Origin: CBDFKF01 sp965248765
GTDB lineage: Bacteria > Pseudomonadota > Alphaproteobacteria > VGEJ01
NCBI GenBank assembly: GCA_965248765.1
Contig: CBDFKF010000003.1
Span: 310,001 to 374,000, forward strand
Length of the DNA stretch: 64,000 bases
Direction: 5' to 3'
Shown here piece after piece: positions 59,199-64,000 of the stretch. The first letter of the stretch is position 1. Each line of letters opens with the position of its first letter. A program made the translations under genes and the position numbers. The notes beneath the pieces were generated by a model. That model had not been told where the DNA came from. It saw nothing but the letters and a program-made list of their open reading frames with translations, and searched no databases.

Positions 59199-60891
59199 AT
59201 GCGGCGTTCACTGATCCTGCTGTCGCGGTACTGGCGTGGGTACTTCCGAGCGGTTGGGCCGCTGGTGCGGAGACCGAGTTCGGCAGGTACTACGCGCTCG
59301 TCGTCGGGATCAATGATTACCAACACATGCAGGATCTGGAGACGGCGGTCAACGATGCGAGCGCCGTCCACGACCTGTTGCGGCGCGAGTACGGCTTCGA
59401 ATCGACGCTGTTGTTGAACGCGAGCCGCTACGATGTAATCCGTCGTCTCGACGCGTTGCGGGCCGAGCTCACCGAGCGCGACAATCTTCTCGTCTATTAC
59501 GCAGGGCACGGCGTTCTCGACCGCTAGACCGGCGAGGGCTATTGGCTGCCGGCGGATGCCGAGGAGGACAGCCAGGCCAACTGGATCGCCACTCACACAG
59601 TCACCAACACCCTGAAAGCGCTGGCTGCCAAGCACGTCCTCGTCGTCGTCGATTCGTGCTATTCGGGAACCCTGGTACGCGAGCAACCCGCAGGCCTCGA
59701 GACCGGCGCCGAACGATCGGCCGAACTGCGTCGGCTCGCCCAAAACGTGCGCGCAAGGCGCTGACATCGGGCGGGCTGGAGCCCGTGTACGATGGCGGCG
59801 GCGACGGCCACTCGATCTTTACGCGCGGCCTTCTCGACGCATTGCGCGAGGGTGGTGAGATAATCGACGGATATCAGCTGTATACCCAGATTCGACGGTC
59901 GGTGATCTTGGGTGCCGAGCAGACGCCGCAGTACTCAGACATCCGTTTTGCCGGCGACGAAGGCGGCGACTTCCTGTTCGTGCCGACACGTGCGGTGGTG
60001 GCGGTGGAAGAACCCGCGGGACAACCCGCCGTGGCCGATCGAACCACCGAGCTGGCGTATTGGGATTCGGTCAAGGACAGCGACAATCCGGCCGAGCGTC
60101 GGTCCTATTTGTCAGCTTATCCCGAAGGGGCGTTTGCCGACCTCGCGCGGCTGCGAGTCGAGAAGCTCGAAGGTGCGTCGCAACAGCACGATAGAGAGCG
60201 AGCGGCGCAACGCGAGCGCGAGTTCTGGGAAACCGTCAGGAACAGCTCCGACCCCGCCGCGTTGCGCGCTTACATCGAGAGGTATCCTGCCGGCGCATTT
60301 GCGGATCTCGCCCGCTTTCGCCTCGACGAAATAGAAACGAAGCAAGCGGCCCGGCGCCAGCAAGAAGAGGCACGAGCGCGCGAGCGAGAGCACTGGTTAT
60401 CGGTAATGGATAGCCGCGAGCCTGAGATGCTGCGCACCTACCTTGATGCGTATCCCGGTGGCGCGTACGCAGATCTTGCGCACCTGCGCCTCGTTGGGCT
60501 CGAAAACGAGCCCGCGGCGGCTACCCGCGAGCGGGAGGCGGCCGAACCGGAGATCGCCGCGCTGAGCGAGCCCGCCGCGCCTTCGACCTCGGTCCTACGC
60601 ACAGATCCCCAGTATGACGGCGTGTGGAAGGGAGCGTGGCTACCTTCCGGCGATTGTTGGCTGGTGAAGTTGGAGCTCCGTGTGACCGGAACATCTGTCA
60701 AAGGCAGTTTGCGTAGCACCGGCGGCGATTACGACCACGAGTTCTTGGGAGCGCTGGACCCGGACGGAAGTTTCCTCTTCAAACACAAGGGCCGAACTCT
60801 GAAAGGACAGCTCAATGCCGCGACCGGGACCGCTACGGGCCGCTCGACCGGGGCGACCTGCCGCGGCGATTTCAAGCTCAGTCGTGAGTGA
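59199..60891 (+). pseudogene. Caspase-like (peptidase C14) protein, copy 1, with three lesions
   Basis: The start MRRSLILLS (ATG at 59199) and the rest of the signal peptide VLAWVLPSGWAAGAETEFG lie in different frames, so a shift occurs at about 59225. The p20-like domain follows: YYALVVGINDYQHM, then LLVYYAGHGVLDR with the catalytic His. A TAG at 59525-59527 comes right after. The frame goes on with TGEGYWLPADAEEDSQANW and VVVDSCYSGTL with the catalytic Cys, then shifts again at about 59745 to ALTSGGLEPVYDGGGDGHS. The C-terminal half has three repeats of the EFWETVRNSSDPAALRAYIE type and a beta domain. Three lesions in one gene argue for a true pseudogene. Confidence 0.88.
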
Positions 60892-61010
60892 TCCGCTGAG
60901 GCGCAGCAGTCCCGACAGTGTCGCGACCGACGGTATCGATTGCCCCAGCCCGTTCCTCACGCATCATCACAAGGCGGTGTGACGCCCAAGGGATGTAGCG
61001 CGCTGCACAT

Positions 61011-61532
61011 ATGAACCGCACATACAGGTATTCACCGTTATCGATCGTTCTTCACTGGCTGGCGGCGATCCTCGTGATCGCGTTGTTCGTGACCCACGAG
61101 GGAGAACGCGGCAGCGCCGCGTACGTCATTCACGTCAGCGCTGGTGCGATTGCCGGCCTGTTTCTTCTGTGGCGGGTATGGCATCGCGCGAAACGTGGGA
61201 TGACGGACGCGCCGGATCAGGCATTCATCCTCAATGTTGCGGCGCGCCTCGTGCAGTGGGGGTTTCTCGTGGCCATCGTCGTGGTGGTGATCTCGGGGTA
61301 TCTATTGCCCTGGTCGCTGGGGCGGCCGCTGGACGTATTCGGAATGGGCATTCCCTCGCCGCTGGGATCCAGCCGGGGCGTTCACGAGTTCATGGAGGAG
61401 GTGCACGATGTCTCCGGACATCTGTTCATACCTCTGCTCGTCCTGCACATCCTGGGGACAGCCAAGCACGCGATCGTCGACAAGGACGGCAGAGCCCGTC
61501 GCATGTTTACGCCGGCAGCCGGCCGTCGTTGA
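61011..61532 (+). CDS. Cytochrome b561-family membrane protein
   Basis: A 173-residue four-helix b-type cytochrome. Heme-ligand His residues are visible in SIVLHWLAAILVI, YVIHVSAGAIAG, VHEFMEEVHDVSGHLF and LVLHILGTAKHA. It resembles YodB/CybB-type proteins that carry electrons from ubiquinol or to a periplasmic partner. It starts at the ATG at 61011 and is intact, although both flanking caspase-like genes are broken. Whether it belongs with them functionally is unknown. The 120 bases before it contain nothing I can name. Confidence 0.9.
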   Translation: MNRTYRYSPLSIVLHWLAAILVIALFVTHEGERGSAAYVIHVSAGAIAGLFLLWRVWHRAKRGMTDAPDQAFILNVAARLVQWGFLVAIVVVVISGYLLPWSLGRPLDVFGMGIPSPLGSSRGVHEFMEEVHDVSGHLFIPLLVLHILGTAKHAIVDKDGRARRMFTPAAGRR

Positions 61533-61620
61533 TCGTCGACGGACCGCCACCGTGATTGAGGCGGGACCCCGTTCGCCAGCCGCGTGCGCCTCGCGTAACA
61601 TCTCGGGCGAGGGAGGGTTG

Positions 61621-63058
61621 ATGCCGGTGCGGCTGGTCGCATTCTTGGTGCTGGCTTCGTGGCTTACCGGCGGCCCGGCGCGTGCCGAGGTGGATTTCGG
61701 CGCCTACCATGCGCTGGTCATCGGCATCAACGAGTACCAGCACCTGCCGCGTCTCGAGACTAGCGTCAACGATGCGAGCGCCGTGCACGACCTCCTGCGC
61801 CGGCAGTGCGGATTCGAATCGCAGTTCCTCCTCAACCCGACGCGCTACCAGATCGTGCGGGCGTTGGACGAACTCCGCGCGGCATTGACCGAAAGCGACA
61901 ACCTGCTGAATCTATTACGCTGGGCACGGCGTGTTGGAGCGCGACAGCGGCGAAGGATACTGGCTACCGGTCGATGCCGAGGAGGACAGCCAGGCCAACT
62001 GGGTGCTCGTGCACACCGTCACGAGCACCTTGCGCGCGATGTCGGCGAAGCACGTTCTGGTGGTCGCGGATTCCTGCTACTCGGGCACGCTCACCCGCGA
62101 TGCGCCGTTGACGCTAGCAACCGGTGCGGACCGACTGGCGGAGCTTGAGCGCATGGCCGCCAAGCGGGCGCGCAAAGCGCTGACATCGGGCGGGCTGGAG
62201 CCGGTCTTTGACGGCGGCGGCGATGGTCACTCGGTGTTCACCCGCGCGCTGTTGGAAACGCTGCGCGCCAACCAAGACATGCTCGATGGCTACGAGGTCT
62301 ATCGCAGCTTGCGCCAGACCGTGGTTCTGAACGCCGACCAAACGCCCGAGTACGGTGATATCCGCGTCGCCGGCGACGAGGGCGGCGAGTTCGTCTTCGT
62401 GCCGGTGGATCTGCGGCAGGCCCCATCCGATGAGGCTGCGTCGGCCGAAGCCTTACCGGACTCGACCAAGGCGGCGCTCGACATCGCCTTCTGGGAGTCG
62501 ATCAAGGACAGCGATAATGCCGCGGCTTTTCAGGCCTATCTTGAGCAATTCCCGGCTGGGACGTTCGCGTCCCTGGCAAAACTGAAACTTGCGGAGTTGT
62601 CCAGCGGGGAGGAGGTCGCGGCGTTAAGCGCGCCCGAGCCAGAGCCGTACCATGGAAAACTGCAGGCTCAGGTGACGCTCCGCTGCCAGCCGAGCGCCGA
62701 TGCCTGCATGGCGATCTTCGGCGAGAAGGACGGGTTGATCCTTTCATTCGAAGGGCCACTGCGCGTCCACCAGGGGGAGGTCGTAGAGGCTAGCAGGGTC
62801 GTGTCGGTACCAGAGGCCAAGATGAAGGTCTTCATCACCGAGGGCACCGTGGACAGCCAGCGCTTCACGCTGCGCGGAACGGTCATCGGCAAGGTCACAA
62901 CGGACGGCACCAGCCTCGAGCCACGGCAGTTCGATGCCTCGGGCAAGATGACCGAGGGACGCTTTACCGGCAGCTTCCTGACCGAAAAACCGGGGGCAGC
63001 TGGGACACCTTCGTCATCGAGCTGCGCCTGCAACCACTGTCCTGAGCACGGTCTCTGA
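61621..63058 (+). pseudogene. Caspase-like (peptidase C14) protein, copy 2, frameshifted before the catalytic His
   Basis: From the ATG at 61621 (GAGGGAGGG upstream) come a signal peptide (RLVAFLVLASWLTGGPARA) and AYHALVIGINEYQHLPRL. At about 61908, after ESDNLL, one extra base shifts the frame. YYAGHGVLERDSGEGYW with the His, VVADSCYSGTLTRD with the Cys, and KALTSGGLEPVFDGGGDGHS are in the next frame, which is open to 63058. The C-terminal half has one AFWESIKDSDNAAAFQAYLE repeat and a beta-rich domain (KLQAQVTLRCQPSADACMAI). It shares the domain plan with copy 1, about 1.6 kb upstream. Members of this group are secreted or periplasmic peptidases. Confidence 0.87.
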
Positions 63059-63300
63059 CCCTTCGAGACGCAGCCCTTCGAGCAGATGAGGACGCTTTTT
63101 GTTCAAGCACTTGCCTCACGCTGAGAGGCGCGCATCGCCGTCTCGAATGTATGGGCCTGCCACGGACCGCTTCTTCTGAGAAGCAGCCCTTCGGGCTGCT
63201 TCTCAGGTCCTCCCCTGTGTACCCTCACCCTCCCGCTGGCACCGCTCGCGGGTCCCTCTCCCGCCCGGCGGGGGAGGGCCGGGGTGAGGGTTGCTGGCGC
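63057..63300. repeat. Cluster of dispersed palindromic repeats
   Basis: At 63176-63206 ctgagaagcagccc pairs perfectly with its complement over a three-base TTC loop (14-bp stem). At 63221-63291 the type ccctcaccctcccgc ... gggtgagggt forms a long imperfect inverted repeat around the core cccgcccggcggggg. Both resemble the short palindromic intergenic elements common in alphaproteobacterial chromosomes. The region holds no gene. Confidence 0.65.
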
Positions 63301-63332
63301 GAAGCGCCGTCTCCAAGCGCGAGGCCGCCTCC

Positions 63333-63806
63333 CTAGATAGTCGACGGGTAGACGACGCGAAAGCGCTCACACAGGAGCGGCATCTCGCGGTCCGGGACCC
63401 GATCGAGGGCCCGGCATTGATCGGCGTAGTACGCCCAGCACTGCGCGCGCCATGTTTTGAGCGTGCCATCCCATTCGCCGTAGTCGCGGGCGAACTGCGC
63501 GTCGACTTGGCTGAAGGCGCGAACCTCCAGCCAGGTGGTCTCAAAGACGCATACCGGCTTCTCGTCGCCGTCGATCAGGATGCTTAACGCGCCCACCTCA
63601 GGCGGCGGCTTTCCCGTCGTCTCGTACTCCCACAGGAGCGAGGAGGTCGCGGTCTTGCGGCCCGCCACCACGAGCGCCGCGCCTTCATCGGCCGAGGCTT
63701 TGGTATCGCCGATACCGACAGCCTCATAGAAGCGTGCTTTCGCACCCGCCGGATCGTCGACCTGGCGCACGAACTCTTCCCAGAAGCACCGAACCGCCGG
63801 TGTCAT
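63333..63806 (-). CDS. ASCH-domain protein
   Basis: A 157-residue protein from the ATG at 63806. The ASCH (PUA-like) features are GIGDTKASADEGAALVVAGR, KTATSSLLWEYETTGKPPPE, VGALSILIDGDEKPVCVFET and the EYGEWDGTLKTWR-type motif (DYGEWDGTLKTWRAQCWAYY). ASCH proteins bind nucleic acid or hydrolyse N4-acetylcytidine in some cases. The start lies 5 bases after the stop of the upstream hydrolase gene, so they share a transcript. A longer open frame upstream of the ATG is only a shadow. Confidence 0.88.
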   Translation of the reverse strand: MTPAVRCFWEEFVRQVDDPAGAKARFYEAVGIGDTKASADEGAALVVAGRKTATSSLLWEYETTGKPPPEVGALSILIDGDEKPVCVFETTWLEVRAFSQVDAQFARDYGEWDGTLKTWRAQCWAYYADQCRALDRVPDREMPLLCERFRVVYPSTI

Positions 63807-63811
63807 CGGAC

Positions 63812-64000
63812 TCAGTCGCCGGCGCTGTCCTTGCCCAGGAAAAAGTCGATCACGACGCGGCAGTTCTCCTCGGTGCCGTCGAACAGCGTGGAGTGGTTGG
63901 AGCCTTTGATGACGTGCTTCCGGGCGCCCTTGATGTGCTGCGCGATGTACTCCTGGCCGGCGCCGCTCGGCCCGACCTCCCATGGGGTCATGATGTCCTG
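63812..64000 (-). CDS. Alpha/beta-hydrolase-like protein, C-terminal fragment at the window edge
   Basis: The last 62 residues of a gene that enters from the right. The visible part ends DIMTPWEVGPSGAGQEYIAQ, HIKGARKHVIKGSNHSTLFD and VIDFFLGKDSAGD. The GSNHS piece places a His where the catalytic His of alpha/beta hydrolases lies, before the last helix (NCRVVIDFFL). The rest is outside the window, so the enzyme class is not certain. Confidence 0.7.
   Translation of the reverse strand, partial: QDIMTPWEVGPSGAGQEYIAQHIKGARKHVIKGSNHSTLFDGTEENCRVVIDFFLGKDSAGD

Noticed and set aside
63333..63983. A 216-residue version of the ASCH protein
   Set aside because: The first 59 residues are out-of-frame sequence of the neighbouring hydrolase; the ATG at 63806 fits the domain and the operon spacing.

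Overview
The window is GC-rich (roughly 65% by eye) and its gene content points to an alphaproteobacterium, probably a Rhodospirillales-like or uncultured lineage. Markers are a DgcN/DgcA pair, an mtnP-apt-mtnA salvage operon, a short MTHFR, MlaA/MlaC genes, a PEP-CTERM tail, and a tRNA-fMet 3' end of the alphaproteobacterial type. The taxonomic call is inference; no rRNA gene is present.

Positions 1-5445 look like one end of a decayed integrative element. A tyrosine integrase starts beside a 3' fragment of an initiator tRNA gene (5402-5445). It is followed by a Fic toxin-antitoxin pair (Fic frameshifted), a small basic protein, a remnant of a MobF relaxase with a perfect hairpin in front of it, an AbiEi/AbiEii toxin-antitoxin pair and an orphan HigA-like regulator. 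Right of the attachment site, 5535-12300 is a second accessory zone: a RecD2-type helicase, a type ISP restriction-modification gene cut by an IS21-family remnant, and a RES/Xre toxin-antitoxin pair. A two-gene arsenic unit (arsR-arsI) follows.

Positions 13363-34000 hold a broken second-messenger pair (GAF-HD-GYP and CHASE2-cyclase) and an intact five-component peptide/opine-type ABC importer in four genes. After these come a GNAT/PEP-CTERM chimera, a broken GST, a DUF1330 gene, an EamA exporter, a GMC oxidoreductase with a Dabb partner, and an XRE regulator divergent from an operon of desaturase, homocysteine S-methyltransferase and FAD amine oxidase.

Positions 34000-54600 are mostly housekeeping: two MlaC/MlaA sets flanking D-glutamate catabolism genes (dgcN, dgcA) and pgk, a gene interrupted by an IS1182-family remnant, a SAM methyltransferase, an MTHFR, methionine salvage (mtnP, apt, mtnA), an orphan ABC ATPase, an SDR, a frameshifted LLM oxidoreductase and an MBL hydrolase. 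From 54600 to the end lies the most unusual part: an exported peptide made of CNPC repeats, a secreted formylglycine-generating-enzyme-like protein, a DUF6969 protein, a YeeE/YedE sulfur transporter split by a stop, a DUF302 protein, and two tandem caspase-like paralogues that are both disrupted at the catalytic His region, with a cytochrome b561 gene between them.

Thirteen genes carry an in-frame stop, a frameshift or both. This is either real decay or a residue of consensus error, and read-level checking would decide which.
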